Notes under the pieces: generated by a model
Databases searched by the model: none
The model's input: only the letters and a program-made list of their open reading frames with translations
Told to the model about the DNA's origin: nothing
Assembly: GCF_003943505.1 (NCBI RefSeq)
Contig: NZ_RJPS01000012.1
Coordinates: forward strand, 12,530 to 47,940
Origin: Streptococcus cristatus
GTDB taxonomy: Bacteria; Bacillota; Bacilli; Lactobacillales; Streptococcaceae
Direction of reading: 5' to 3'
DNA: 35,411 nt
Shown here: positions 1 to 8,693 of the stretch, one piece after another
Layout of the letters: every line of letters begins with the position of its first letter
Position numbering within the stretch: position 1 is the stretch's first letter
Position numbers and translations under genes: made by a program

Positions 1-294
1 TTTTCTCGGGATAAGATCTTTAACGGAATCATCCGCTCCGCTCAGAAGCGTCCGGTATCAAGTGATGAGATTGAAGAATTGGTCAATCGGATTGAGCAAA
101 AGCTCCGCAGTCAGAGTGAAAATGAAATTGCTAGCGAATATATTGGCTCTCTGGTTATGGATGAGCTGGCCGAACTGGATGAAATTACCTATGTCCGTTT
201 TGCCAGTGTTTATCGGAGTTTCAAAGATGTTGGCGAGCTGGAAAGCCTTTTGAAGCAGATTACCAAGGGTTCTAAGAAGAAAAAGGAAAAATAG
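1..294 (+). CDS. nrdR: Transcriptional repressor NrdR, C-terminal part (5' end outside window)
   Basis: The reading frame is open from base 1 and ends at TAG 292-294, giving the last 97 residues of a protein of usually about 150-160. NrdR represses ribonucleotide reductase operons by binding NrdR boxes. It has an N-terminal zinc ribbon, which is missing here because it lies upstream, and an ATP-cone. The visible part is the ATP-cone: [10 protein letters not shown] near the start, [14 protein letters not shown], and [13 protein letters not shown] near the end, all typical of the family. The tail is lysine-rich (KGSKKKKEK). The next gene, dnaB, starts 6 bases after the stop, so the two are probably co-transcribed, as is common in streptococci. 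Identity is firm although only the C-terminal part is present. Confidence 0.93.
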   Translation, partial: FSRDKIFNGIIRSAQKRPVSSDEIEELVNRIEQKLRSQSENEIASEYIGSLVMDELAELDEITYVRFASVYRSFKDVGELESLLKQITKGSKKKKEK

Positions 295-300
295 GGGCTT

Positions 301-1455
301 ATGAAACCAAATGATCATTTTTCTTTCTTGTCTAATAACCAGGTCGGTCAAGATGTGAGCGGGCTGGTCCGTTATTATCTACCCATTGTGGGTAAGGATG
401 CAGTGGCACTTTATCTTTATCTGGTTTCTTTTTGGGATAATGGAGCTCAGCAGCGACTTTTCAGCCATATTTTAAATCATCTTGATTTTGGTATGGAAGT
501 GTTGGAGAGAAGTTTGGAGCGCCTATCAGCTATTGGATTGCTAGAGCTTTTTCAGACTGAGACGGGATTTTCCATCCGCCTCTATCCAACCTTGTCCGCT
601 GAGGACTTCTTTGCTCACCATGTGTACAGTAGTCTTTTGGAGAAAAAGATTGGTCAGGCGGCGGTAGATAAGCTACGACCGGAAAATCCAGCTGGGCAAA
701 AGATCAGTCCTTCTTTTAGCCAGATTTATGGCATGGATGACGTCAGTCCGACGAGAACTAGTCGCCAAAATGATTTTGATTTGACGCATTTTAAACAGAG
801 AATGGCTCAGGATGGCTTGCGTTTTGCAGATGAAAAAGCGGACCTCTTGGACTTGTTTACCATTGCGGAGCAGAAGAAATGGACTTGGTATGAGACCTAT
901 GTCTTAGCGCGTGAAACGGCTGTGTCGCATGTGATTTCGACGAAAAGGATGCAGCAAAAAATTCAGCAAAAGCCAGTTTCGGGAGACTTTTCTCCGCAAG
1001 AGCAGTCTATTATTCGTGAGGCCAAAAGCAAGCAGCCACTACTCTTTTTGGCCGAGATCAAGAAAACTCGTCAAGCGGCCATTACGCGTAGTGAACGGAA
1101 ACTGATTCAGGATTTGGCAGAGATGGGGCTTTTGGATGAAGTTATCAATATCATCCTGCTCTTGACTTTTAATAAGGTGGATTCAGCCAACCTCAATGAG
1201 AAGTATGCCCTCAAGGTGGCCAATGACTTTTCTTATCAAAAGGTGGCCTCGGCTGAAGAGGCAGTCCTGAAAATCCGTGAGCGCAACCAGCAGACGAATA
1301 CTCGTCCTGCGCAAGTCAGCCCAGCTTCTGCTAAAAGCAATGTGCCGAATTGGAGTCAGCCGGATTACAAAAATGAAACTAGCTTAGAAAAACAAGCGGA
1401 ACTAGAAGAACAAAAAAGAAGACTTTTAGCGAGACTGGAAGAAGGAGGCGATTAA
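301..1455 (+). CDS. dnaB: Replication initiation and membrane attachment protein DnaB
   Basis: 384 residues. This is the Gram-positive DnaB (not the replicative helicase), which works with DnaD and the loader DnaI to place the helicase at oriC and at restarted forks. The N-terminus (MKPNDHFSFLSNNQ, then YYLPIVGKDAVALYLYL) is the winged-helix-like DDBH1 region. Residues about 200-320 form the helical DDBH2/DnaD-like part, including FNKVDSANLNEKYALKVANDF. The C-terminus is charged and probably disordered (LEKQAELEEQKRRLLARLEE). The stop is immediately followed by the dnaI ATG, and the dnaI ribosome site GGAGG (1444-1448) lies inside the last dnaB codons, so the genes are translationally coupled. 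The protein is shorter than the Bacillus version (about 470), which is usual for streptococci. Confidence 0.93.
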   Translation: MKPNDHFSFLSNNQVGQDVSGLVRYYLPIVGKDAVALYLYLVSFWDNGAQQRLFSHILNHLDFGMEVLERSLERLSAIGLLELFQTETGFSIRLYPTLSAEDFFAHHVYSSLLEKKIGQAAVDKLRPENPAGQKISPSFSQIYGMDDVSPTRTSRQNDFDLTHFKQRMAQDGLRFADEKADLLDLFTIAEQKKWTWYETYVLARETAVSHVISTKRMQQKIQQKPVSGDFSPQEQSIIREAKSKQPLLFLAEIKKTRQAAITRSERKLIQDLAEMGLLDEVINIILLLTFNKVDSANLNEKYALKVANDFSYQKVASAEEAVLKIRERNQQTNTRPAQVSPASAKSNVPNWSQPDYKNETSLEKQAELEEQKRRLLARLEEGGD

Positions 1456-2355
1456 ATGGAAAAAATAGGACAGGCGATGCCTCATATGAATAAGGTGAAG
1501 CAGTTTGATTATCAAAAATTAGTCCAGCAGATTTTAGCAGATCCAGATATCGCTGCCTTTATCAGTCGAGAACAACTGTCTCCAACCGAAATTCAGCGGA
1601 GCATTTCTAAGTTCAATCAATACATTACCGAACGCGATCGCTTCCTGCTAGAAGATCAGAACTATATTGCCAAGGGTTATAAGCCGATTTTGGTGAAAAA
1701 TGAAGGCTATGCGGATGTTGCCTATGAGGAAACGCCTGAGTTGATTGAGCAGGAGAGACAGGAAGCGATTAGAAGCCGTCTCAACCTTATCAATCTGCCA
1801 GCCAGTTTAAAAGAGGCTAGTTTGGCCAAAGTGGATTTAGACGATGTCGGTCGCTACAAAGCTTTCGAGCTCTTGACCAGTTTTGTTGCGGACTTTCCGC
1901 ATTATCAAAAGGCTGTTTATCTCTACGGAGATTTCGGCGTGGGTAAGAGCTACATAATGGCTGCTCTGGCGCATGATTTGTCAGAAAAGCGCAGTGTCTC
2001 AACGACTCTTCTCCACTATCCGAGCTTTGTTTTGGATGTTAAAAATGCGATCAGTTCTGGCTTGGTCAAGGACAAAATTGACCAGGTCAAGACAGCTCAA
2101 GTGCTGATTTTGGACGATATCGGTGCTGAGCAGTCTAGTCCATGGATGCGGGATGAGATTTTGCAGGTTATCCTCCAGCACCGTATGCAGGAAAATCTGC
2201 CGACTTTCTTCACTTCTAACTTTAGTTTTGCAGATTTGGAGCGTCACTTTGCCAACTCGAAGAATGGCGATGAGACTTGGCAGGCTAAGCGGGTAATGGA
2301 GCGGATTAAGTTTTTAGCTCAAGAAGTACACCTAGAAGGAGAGAATCGCCGATGA
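1456..2355 (+). CDS. dnaI: Primosomal protein DnaI, helicase loader ATPase
   Basis: 299 residues. DnaI is an AAA+ ATPase that loads the replicative helicase. The N-terminal 100 residues are the helicase-interaction domain and the rest is the ATPase domain. Walker A is GDFGVGKS at residues 158-165 (K164), and Walker B is VLILDD at 216-221. The segment FFTSNFSFADLE fits sensor 1, and KRVMERIKFL near the end fits the arginine-finger/sensor region. The protein contains no cysteine, so the zinc site described in the N-terminal domain of Bacillus DnaI cannot form here. Close streptococcal relatives, as I recall them, also lack it. The start is adjacent to the dnaB stop with a strong ribosome site, and the stop overlaps the next ATG by four bases. 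Confidence 0.94.
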   Translation: MEKIGQAMPHMNKVKQFDYQKLVQQILADPDIAAFISREQLSPTEIQRSISKFNQYITERDRFLLEDQNYIAKGYKPILVKNEGYADVAYEETPELIEQERQEAIRSRLNLINLPASLKEASLAKVDLDDVGRYKAFELLTSFVADFPHYQKAVYLYGDFGVGKSYIMAALAHDLSEKRSVSTTLLHYPSFVLDVKNAISSGLVKDKIDQVKTAQVLILDDIGAEQSSPWMRDEILQVILQHRMQENLPTFFTSNFSFADLERHFANSKNGDETWQAKRVMERIKFLAQEVHLEGENRR

Positions 2356-3068
2356 ATGAAACAATTAACTTGATGAATGCTCACACGTCTGTTCGTCGCT
2401 TTACGGAGGAGCAGATTTCGGATAAGGAATTACGTACTATCATTGATGCTGGACGTGCTGCTTCCAGTTGGAAAAACTTCCAGTCCTATTCTATCATCGT
2501 GGTGCGCAGCCAGGAGAAAAAAGAGGCTCTTTTTGACTTAGTTCCGCAGAAAGCAATTCTTCAGGCATCAGCCTTTTTGCTCTTTGTAGGAGACCTCAAT
2601 CGAGCTAAAAAGGGAGCTGCGCTACATACAGAAGATTTTTATCCGGAGGGAACTGAAAATATCCTCATTAGCTCGGTAGATGCTGCTTTGGCAGGGCAAA
2701 ATACCCTCTTGGCAGCTGAAAGTCTGGGTTATGGCGGTGTTATTATTGGTTTAGTTCGCTACGAAGCTTCAAAAATTGCCCAGCTATTTAATCTGCCAGA
2801 CTATACTTATCCAGTTTTTGGTATGGCTTTAGGAAAACCAAATCAAAACCATGCTGTCAAGCCACGCCTGCCCTATGAAGCGGTGGTCTTTGAGGAAGAA
2901 TACTGTGAGCAGGGAAGCTCAGTTATCGAGGCCTATGACCGTGTGCAGGCTGAGTATGCTGGAGAGCGAGCACAGGATACTTGGAGCCAGCGTTTGGCAG
3001 CTCAATTTGGTCAGGAGCCGAATCAAGCGATTGACCAGCTGTTCAAAGAAAAGAAATTAGAAAATTAA
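2352..3068 (+). CDS. NADPH-dependent nitroreductase / flavin oxidoreductase (NfsA/FRP type)
   Basis: 238 residues. This is an FMN-binding nitroreductase-fold enzyme that probably reduces quinones, nitro compounds or free flavin with NADPH. The N-terminal HTSVRRFTEEQISDKELRTI (residues about 11-30) is the FMN phosphate-binding start of the family. The segments AASSWKNFQSYSIIVV and LGYGGVIIGLVRYEA are the other conserved flavin-site segments. The length fits the oxygen-insensitive NfsA/FRP class (about 240-250) rather than the shorter NfsB class. Its ATG lies inside the dnaI stop (ATGA, 2352-2355), so it is co-translated with the replication genes. There is no obvious functional link to them. 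Its physiological substrate cannot be read from sequence. Confidence 0.85.
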   Translation: MNETINLMNAHTSVRRFTEEQISDKELRTIIDAGRAASSWKNFQSYSIIVVRSQEKKEALFDLVPQKAILQASAFLLFVGDLNRAKKGAALHTEDFYPEGTENILISSVDAALAGQNTLLAAESLGYGGVIIGLVRYEASKIAQLFNLPDYTYPVFGMALGKPNQNHAVKPRLPYEAVVFEEEYCEQGSSVIEAYDRVQAEYAGERAQDTWSQRLAAQFGQEPNQAIDQLFKEKKLEN

Positions 3069-3110
3069 GGCGGAGCTCTGCTCTGTCCCAAAGAATGAAA
3101 GAGGGAAAAC

Positions 3111-4421
3111 ATGGCTTTACCAACTATTGCCATTGTCGGCCGTCCTAATGTCGGCAAATCAACGCTTTTTAATCGGATTGCGGGAGAGCGGATTTCCATT
3201 GTTGAAGACGTGGAAGGGGTTACCCGAGACCGAATCTATGCGACGGCAGATTGGCTGAATCGTAAGTTTAGTATCATTGATACGGGCGGAATTGACGATG
3301 TTGATGCGCCTTTTATGGAGCAAATCAAGCATCAAGCTGAGATCGCTATGGACGAGGCTGATGTCATCGTTTTTGTCGTGTCCGGCAAGGAAGGCATCAC
3401 TGATGCGGACGAGTATGTCGCTCGCATGCTCTACAAGACCCACAAGCCGATTATCTTGGCGGTTAATAAAGTGGACAATCCCGAAATGCGCAATGAAATC
3501 TATGATTTCTATGCGCTGGGCTTGGGAGATCCATTCCCTGTATCTTCTGTCCACGGGATTGGTACAGGGGATGTTCTGGATGCTATCGTTGAAAATCTTC
3601 CACATGAGGAAGTGGTTGAAAATCCTGATATGATTAAGTTTAGCTTGATTGGTCGTCCTAATGTCGGCAAATCTAGCTTGATCAATGCTATCTTGGGTGA
3701 GGATCGGGTCATTGCCAGTCCAGTGGCTGGTACCACGCGCGATGCGATTGATACGGTCTTTACGGACAGTGAAGGTCAGGAATTTACCATGATCGACACG
3801 GCTGGTATGCGCAAGTCAGGCAAGGTCTATGAAAATACAGAGAAATACTCTGTTATGCGGGCTATGCGGGCAATCGATCGCTCAGATGTCGTTCTGATGG
3901 TGCTGAATGCTGAAGAAGGGATTCGTGAGTACGACAAGCGAATCGCTGGCTTCGCCCATGAAGCAGGAAAAGGAATGATCATCGTCGTCAATAAGTGGGA
4001 TACGCTGGAAAAAGACAACCATACCATGAAAGACTGGGAAGAGGATATCCGAGACCAGTTCCAGTACTTGTCTTATGCACCGATTATCTTTGTCTCTGCT
4101 CTGACCAAGCAGCGTCTCCATAAGCTGCCGGACATGATTAAGCAAATCAGTCAGAGTCAGAATACCCGTATTCCATCAGCGGTGCTTAATGATGTCATCA
4201 TGGATGCTATCGCCATTAATCCGACACCGACTGACAAGGGCAAACGTCTCAAGATTTTCTATGCGACTCAAGTAGCGACTAAACCGCCAACCTTTGTCAT
4301 TTTTGTCAACGAAGAAGAGCTTATGCACTTCTCATACCTGCGTTTCTTGGAAAATCAAATCCGCAAGGCCTTTGTCTTTGAAGGAACACCGATTCACTTG
4401 ATTGCAAGGAAACGGAAGTAG
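3111..4421 (+). CDS. der: Ribosome-assembly GTPase Der (EngA)
   Basis: 436 residues, the standard size. Der is an essential GTPase with two tandem G domains and a C-terminal KH-like domain that helps mature the 50S subunit. G domain 1 has the P-loop GRPNVGKST at residues 10-18, DTGG from residue 57, and NKVD from residue 119. G domain 2 has GRPNVGKSS from residue 181 and NKWD from residue 294. The KH-like domain follows from about 350 ([14 protein letters not shown] to the end IHLIARKRK). It lies 42 bases after the nitroreductase with a good ribosome site (GAGGGA). A hairpin terminator lies about 115 bases downstream. Everything expected is present. Confidence 0.97.
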   Translation: MALPTIAIVGRPNVGKSTLFNRIAGERISIVEDVEGVTRDRIYATADWLNRKFSIIDTGGIDDVDAPFMEQIKHQAEIAMDEADVIVFVVSGKEGITDADEYVARMLYKTHKPIILAVNKVDNPEMRNEIYDFYALGLGDPFPVSSVHGIGTGDVLDAIVENLPHEEVVENPDMIKFSLIGRPNVGKSSLINAILGEDRVIASPVAGTTRDAIDTVFTDSEGQEFTMIDTAGMRKSGKVYENTEKYSVMRAMRAIDRSDVVLMVLNAEEGIREYDKRIAGFAHEAGKGMIIVVNKWDTLEKDNHTMKDWEEDIRDQFQYLSYAPIIFVSALTKQRLHKLPDMIKQISQSQNTRIPSAVLNDVIMDAIAINPTPTDKGKRLKIFYATQVATKPPTFVIFVNEEELMHFSYLRFLENQIRKAFVFEGTPIHLIARKRK

Positions 4422-4535
4422 GACTCGCTTTGGACTATTTATAAAGAAAAAAACAAGAGATATTTCAAGGAGTTTATGGAGGGAAGCTTATCCTTAAATC
4501 CATAAATTTGCCAGCTCAAAATTTGGAATAGACTG

Positions 4536-4578
4536 ATGAGGGAAACTGAATTGGAAAATTGGGTTTCTCTCATTTTTT
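4536..4578 (+). terminator. Rho-independent terminator after der
   Basis: The arm ATGAGGGAAAC (4536-4546) pairs with GTTTCTCTCAT (4563-4573), 11 bp with one G-U pair, followed by a run of six T (4573-4578). It closes the nrdR-dnaB-dnaI-der unit before the mvaS promoter. The rest of 4422-4711 shows only the mvaS promoter. Confidence 0.8.
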
Positions 4579-4653
4579 GATGAGAAACTTTCTCCGTCTC
4601 AAGTCGGATTTGAGCTTAAAAAATGGTTTTTAAAAGAGTTTTAGCCTTAATTA

Positions 4654-4662
4654 TGGTAAAAT
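4654..4662 (+). promoter_or_regulatory. Extended -10 promoter of mvaS-mvaA
   Basis: TGG then TAAAAT (4657-4662) is an extended -10 element about 50 bases before the mvaS ATG. No good -35 hexamer stands 16-18 bases upstream, which is acceptable for extended -10 promoters in streptococci. Confidence 0.55.
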
Positions 4663-4711
4663 AGTGTCTGAATACTATTAGCTATCAAATGAATTGAATG
4701 AGGTCTTTATG

Positions 4712-5890
4712 ATGAAAATCGGAATCGATCAAATCGGTTTTGCGACCAGCAATTATGTTTTAAAATTAGATCATCTGGCTGAGAAGCGGGGTATTGATCC
4801 TAATAAACTCAGTAAGGGATTGTTGATGAAGGAGATCAGCATTGCTCCTTTAACCGAGGATATTGTCACTCTGGGTGCGACAGCGGCTGAACAAATCTTG
4901 ACCGTAGAGGATAAGCAGGTCATTGATATGGTCATTGTCGCAACGGAGTCTAGCATCGACCAAAGCAAGGCGGCTTCGGTCTTTATTCACGGTCTTTTGG
5001 GGATCCAGCCCTTTGCTCGTAGCTTTGAAATGAAGGAAGCCTGCTACGCTGGAACTGCTGCTCTAGACTATGCCAAGCTACATATCAAACAATATCCAGA
5101 AAGCAAGGTCTTGGTCATCGCTAGTGATATTGCAAAATACGGGATAGAGGCGCCAGGCGAGCCGACTCAAGGTGCAGGCGCAATTGCTATGCTGATCAGT
5201 CAAAATCCACGAATTCTGGAGTTCAACGATGACAATGTGGCCCAGACTCGTGATATTATGGATTTCTGGCGCCCAAATTACTCTACGACTCCTTACGTCA
5301 ATGGTGTTTACTCAACCCAGCAGTACCTAGATTGCCTTAAGACGACTTGGAAGGAATACCAAAAGCGTCATGGTTTAGCTTTGGGAGACTTTGCAGCGGT
5401 TTGTTTCCATCTTCCCTATCCCAAATTAGCACTCAAAGGTTTAAATAAAATTATGGATAAAAGCTTGTCTCAGGAGGAGCAAAAAGGCCTGCAAGAAAAC
5501 TTTGATAAGTCTATTCTTTATAGCCAAAAGGTCGGAAACATCTACACAGGCTCGCTCTTTTTGGGGCTCTTGTCCCTCTTAGAAAACTCTGAAAATCTTA
5601 AGGCTGGTGACAAGATTGCTCTCTTTAGTTATGGTAGTGGTGCTGTCGCTGAGATTTTCAGTGCCAATCTGGTAGAAGGTTATGAAAAACAGCTGACGAC
5701 TAATCGTTTGGAGAAATTAAATAAACGGCAGGAACTGACGGTCGCTGCCTATGAAGAGCTTTTCTTTGCAGAAGCCCAGCTGGATGAAAACGGCTCAGCT
5801 GTCTTTTCTGGCTACGATGACCAAGTTTATGCCTTGGTTCAAATCGACCAACACCAGCGCAAGTATATCAAAGTTGAGAAACCATCATGA
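4712..5890 (+). CDS. mvaS: Hydroxymethylglutaryl-CoA synthase
   Basis: 392 residues. It condenses acetyl-CoA and acetoacetyl-CoA to HMG-CoA, the committed entry to the mevalonate route that streptococci use for isoprenoids. I place the start at ATG 4712 (MKIGIDQIGF). From there the catalytic residues fall at E79 (VATES), C111 (EACYAG) and H233 (CFHLPYP), the same numbers known for enterococcal MvaS. The ribosome site TGAGG lies 8 bases upstream. A longer reading from TTG 4694 has no such support, and ATG 4709 would add only one Met. The nucleophile region, YSTTPYVNGVYS and the C-terminal thiolase-fold motif YGSGAVAE are intact. It overlaps mvaA by four bases, so the two enzymes are made together. 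Confidence 0.96.
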   Translation: MKIGIDQIGFATSNYVLKLDHLAEKRGIDPNKLSKGLLMKEISIAPLTEDIVTLGATAAEQILTVEDKQVIDMVIVATESSIDQSKAASVFIHGLLGIQPFARSFEMKEACYAGTAALDYAKLHIKQYPESKVLVIASDIAKYGIEAPGEPTQGAGAIAMLISQNPRILEFNDDNVAQTRDIMDFWRPNYSTTPYVNGVYSTQQYLDCLKTTWKEYQKRHGLALGDFAAVCFHLPYPKLALKGLNKIMDKSLSQEEQKGLQENFDKSILYSQKVGNIYTGSLFLGLLSLLENSENLKAGDKIALFSYGSGAVAEIFSANLVEGYEKQLTTNRLEKLNKRQELTVAAYEELFFAEAQLDENGSAVFSGYDDQVYALVQIDQHQRKYIKVEKPS

Positions 5891-7167
5891 AAATAAATTG
5901 GACTGGCTTTTCTAAAAAGACACCTACAGAGCGGCTAGAGTTTCTGAAAGCCCATGGCCTACTCCAGGATGAGAATTGGCAAAACCTTGCTAATCAAAGC
6001 CATTTACCGCTGGAGACAGCCAATCAAATGAGTGAAAATGTGCTTTCTATTCTGGCTTTGCCTTATTCGATTGCACCGGACTTTCTCATAGATGGGCAGG
6101 TTTATCCGGTACCTTTTGCAACAGAGGAGCCTTCTGTCGTTGCTGCTGCTAGTTTTGCAGCAAAAATCATCAAGCGTAGCGGTGGTTTCAAGACCAAGAT
6201 TCATAATCGGCAGATGATTGGGCAGGTCGCACTCTATGATGTACCCGATGTAGCTAAAGCCTTAGAGCAAATCCAAAATGAGAAGTCAGCTTTGCTGGAA
6301 TTGGCGAATCAAGCCCATCCTTCCATCGTCAAGCGAGGTGGTGGGGCGCGTGATTTGAGAACGGATTTCCTGGAGGGAGAGACGGACTTTCTAGTCGTCT
6401 ACCTTGTCGTGGACACTCAGGAAGCCATGGGTGCCAATATCCTTAATACAATGCTGGAAGCCCTAAAAGAACGGTTGGAGGAGTTAACAGGTGGACAGAG
6501 CTTGATGGCTATCTTATCTAACTATGCGACTGAAGCGCTCGTAACAGCCTCTTGTGAAATTGATTTCCATTCACTCAGTCGAGATAAGGCAGAAGCCGAA
6601 CGCACCGCTAAAAGAATCGCTCTAGCCAGTCAGTTTGCAAAGCAGGATCCTTATCGGGCCAGCACGCATAATAAAGGTATTTTTAACGGAATTGATGCAG
6701 TTCTTTTGGCGACAGGAAATGACTGGCGGGCCATTGAAGCCGGAGCCCATGCCTATGCTGCTCGCGATGGCGGCTACCAAGGATTGAGTCAGTGGGAGGT
6801 CGATCTAGAGGCAGGTAAGCTCTATGGCCAGTTGACTCTACCCATGCCTGTTGCGGCCAAGGGAGGCTCCATTGGGCTTAATCCAATGGTTGTCGCCAGT
6901 TTTGATTTATTAGGGCAACCTACAGCCAAAGAATTGGCTTCGATAATTGTCTCTGTCGGCTTAGCGCAGAATTTTGCAGCCTTGAGAGCGCTGGTGACCA
7001 CGGGAATTCAGGCTGGCCACATGAAGCTCCAAGCTAAATCCCTAGCTTTATTGATCGGTGCTCAGGAAGATGAGATTGCTGCTGTTGTTGCAGAACTTCT
7101 CAAAGAAAAGCAATTCAATCAGGCAAAAGCCAAGGAAATTTTAGCTAAAATGCGTAAAGAAAAATGA
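5887..7167 (+). CDS. mvaA: Hydroxymethylglutaryl-CoA reductase, class II
   Basis: 426 residues, the normal size of bacterial class II enzymes. It reduces HMG-CoA to mevalonate using a nicotinamide cofactor. The catalytic residues are visible: E81 (EEPSVVAAAS), K263 (HNKGIFNG), D279 (GNDWRAIEAGAHAYA) and H378 (GHMKLQ) in the mobile C-terminal flap. The substrate-binding run is GGGARDLR, and the cofactor-domain run is MGANILNTMLEAL. The ATG overlaps the mvaS stop, giving a two-enzyme operon for making mevalonate. The stop codon TGA (7165-7167) is the first bases of the downstream inverted repeat element, so the very last residues (KMRKEK) may have been shaped by that insertion. Function is firm. 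Confidence 0.96.
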   Translation: MKINWTGFSKKTPTERLEFLKAHGLLQDENWQNLANQSHLPLETANQMSENVLSILALPYSIAPDFLIDGQVYPVPFATEEPSVVAAASFAAKIIKRSGGFKTKIHNRQMIGQVALYDVPDVAKALEQIQNEKSALLELANQAHPSIVKRGGGARDLRTDFLEGETDFLVVYLVVDTQEAMGANILNTMLEALKERLEELTGGQSLMAILSNYATEALVTASCEIDFHSLSRDKAEAERTAKRIALASQFAKQDPYRASTHNKGIFNGIDAVLLATGNDWRAIEAGAHAYAARDGGYQGLSQWEVDLEAGKLYGQLTLPMPVAAKGGSIGLNPMVVASFDLLGQPTAKELASIIVSVGLAQNFAALRALVTTGIQAGHMKLQAKSLALLIGAQEDEIAAVVAELLKEKQFNQAKAKEILAKMRKEK

Positions 7168-7341
7168 GGCTGGGACAAAAGTCCTAGCCTCTCAATTGTC
7201 TTTGGATTGTCGAGCAAGCCGCAGTGGTTGAGTGGGCTCTACTAGGCTGATTTCATCAGCTTTTACAGCCCTACTCAACTGTGCGGAGGTGGGACGACGA
7301 AATCGAATTCTAACGAATGACCGATTTCTGTCCCACTCTCA
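7166..7341 (+). repeat. Small streptococcal intergenic repeat element with terminator-like ends
   Basis: A stem-loop opens the element: GAGGCTGGGAC (7166-7176) pairs with GTCCTAGCCTC (7181-7191). The far end, TGTCCCACTCTC (7329-7340), is a near inverted copy of the opening GAGGCTGGGACA, so the element has imperfect terminal inverted repeats. I recall similar GGCTGGGACAAAAG...TGTCCCACTCTC segments between genes in other streptococci. Here it sits between the convergent mvaA and exporter genes and probably acts as a two-way terminator. It codes for nothing I recognise. Confidence 0.7.
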
Positions 7342-7797
7342 TTTTTTATAGTGAAGAGGATGTTTCTTAAGGTAGCTGTAAATCTTTAAGACGACAGTCC
7401 CGCTAGCCATCCCGATAGAGATGACCAAGGCTAGGATGACGACCAAGGTAGCATGAACCATGGCCTGACTATAATCGCCTGTCACAAAAAAGGCCGTTGT
7501 CCGATAGGAAATATAACCAGGCACTAGAGGAGCCAGAATAGCCAAAATAAAGACGACAGCTGGCGTTCTATAGATGATGCTGAGGATTTGGCTGGCACAG
7601 GAACCAATGATAGCAGCCACAAAGGTTGCAATAATGACATTGGTCGGTCCTTTGAGCAGGAGATAGAGTAGCCAAGTGGCCATTCCTAAGACTCCGCCAG
7701 GAATCAGCATACTCCGCTGGACATTTAGAACGATTAAAAAGGTGATGATGGCCAGTAGGCTGGCAAGGGCTTGCAGTAAGAAAGTCAAGATTGTCAT
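7339..7797 (-). CDS. ThrE-family threonine/serine exporter, short membrane subunit (YjjB-like, DUF3815)
   Basis: 152 residues, almost all hydrophobic, with about four to five membrane helices. It matches the C-terminal half of ThrE-type amino-acid exporters, which in many Firmicutes is split into a short (YjjB-like) and a long (YjjP-like) protein. The conserved parts seen are VLNVQRSMLIPGGVLGM, PAVVFILAILAPLVPGYISYR and IGMASGTVVLKI. It starts 4 bases after the stop of its partner gene, with no good ribosome site, so translation is likely coupled. Its stop lies in the end of the 7166-7341 repeat element. Substrate (Thr, Ser or a dicarboxylate such as succinate, as proposed for YjjPB) is not decided by sequence. 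Confidence 0.82.
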   Translation of the reverse strand: MTILTFLLQALASLLAIITFLIVLNVQRSMLIPGGVLGMATWLLYLLLKGPTNVIIATFVAAIIGSCASQILSIIYRTPAVVFILAILAPLVPGYISYRTTAFFVTGDYSQAMVHATLVVILALVISIGMASGTVVLKIYSYLKKHPLHYKK

Positions 7798-7801
7798 AGG
7801 C

Positions 7802-8575
7802 TTATTTCATAATAAGGAGGGCGACAGAGGTACCTGCACCGAGAGCAAGGGTAATGAGGAGCGATTCAAAGAGCTTGCTCATCCCAGAATTGATATGGCT
7901 GGTCATGATGTCACGCACAGAGTTGGTCAGAGCGATTCCTGGGACGAAGGGCATGACAGCCCCTGCAATAATCAAGTCTGCTGTTGAATCGAAGCCTGAA
8001 TAGCGAGCCCAAATCTGGGCCAATAATCCAAAGACGAAAGCCCCAGCAAAGGCTGATACGAAAGGAATCCGAATGTATTTATCGACATAAAGGGAGAAAG
8101 AAAAGCCAAATAGGGTCGCTATACCAGCCCCAAGAGCATCGTAGAAATTTCCTCCGAACATGATCGAAAAGAAGGGAGCACTGAGCGTAGCAGCTGTAAT
8201 CAGTTCTTTTTTGCTATAAGGAAGTTTTTTTATTTTAAGTTCCTTTAGTTGTTCAAGCGCTTCTTCCAGATTGATGGCACCACTAACCAGTTGGCGAGAG
8301 ACTTGATTGACATCACAGACCTTCTCGATATTATAGTTCGTATGGATATTTCGCTTCATTCGAGAAATATTGGTATTTTCAATGGAAAAGAATATGGCAA
8401 CTGGCATGGCCAAGGCATTGCAGTCCATGATGCCCTGCGAATGGGCGATCCGGATCATGGTGTCTTCGACCCGATAAATCTCTGAACCACTTTGTAATAG
8501 CAAAGTCCCAGCTAGCATGATAACATCGACGGCCAGATTAAGATTTTTTTCATCTGTAGACATTTTCTCAGCCAT
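7802..8575 (-). CDS. ThrE-family threonine/serine exporter, long subunit (YjjP-like, DUF1212)
   Basis: 257 residues from the start I choose. The first 120 residues are the cytoplasmic domain of the family (LLQSGSEIYRVEDTMIRIA, MPVAIFFSIEN). Several membrane helices follow, from SAPFFSIMFGGNFYDALGAG to the end, including IAGAVMPFVPGIALTNSVRDI. I use ATG 8575 because AAAAAGGGG stands just before it. The ATG at 8593 has no ribosome site and would leave a leader of only a few bases from the promoter at 8608-8616. It forms a two-gene operon with the downstream short subunit. Together they probably export small hydroxy amino acids or acids. Confidence 0.84.
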   Translation of the reverse strand: MAEKMSTDEKNLNLAVDVIMLAGTLLLQSGSEIYRVEDTMIRIAHSQGIMDCNALAMPVAIFFSIENTNISRMKRNIHTNYNIEKVCDVNQVSRQLVSGAINLEEALEQLKELKIKKLPYSKKELITAATLSAPFFSIMFGGNFYDALGAGIATLFGFSFSLYVDKYIRIPFVSAFAGAFVFGLLAQIWARYSGFDSTADLIIAGAVMPFVPGIALTNSVRDIMTSHINSGMSKLFESLLITLALGAGTSVALLIMK

Positions 8576-8607
8576 TATATCCCCTTTTTTCATTTCACAA
8601 TAACTCT

Positions 8608-8616
8608 ATTATAACA
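8608..8616 (-). promoter_or_regulatory. Extended -10 promoter of the exporter operon
   Basis: On the minus strand TGT-TATAAT occupies 8616 to 8608, a consensus extended -10. The expected transcription start near 8601 supports translation from ATG 8575. No convincing -35 is seen. Confidence 0.65.
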
Positions 8617-8649
8617 CAAATGCTCAAAGCTATCTCTCCAAAGCAAAAG

Positions 8650-8676
8650 AAAACCAGCTGATTTTCAGCTGGTTTT
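8650..8676 (-). terminator. Terminator of pflB
   Basis: AAAACCAGCTGA (8650-8661) and TCAGCTGGTTTT (8665-8676) form a perfect 12-bp stem with a 3-base loop, followed on the minus strand by a T-rich tract. It lies 18 bases after the pflB stop. Confidence 0.88.
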
Positions 8677-8693
8677 ACAATTAGGAAAGAGGC

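Noticed and set aside
4694..4711. Longer mvaS from a TTG start
   Set aside because: The catalytic residue numbering (79, 111, 233) and the ribosome site spacing both fix the start at ATG 4712.
8576..8593. Longer start of the YjjP-like protein at 8593
   Set aside because: No ribosome site stands before it, the promoter -10 is too close, and AAAAAGGGG serves ATG 8575.
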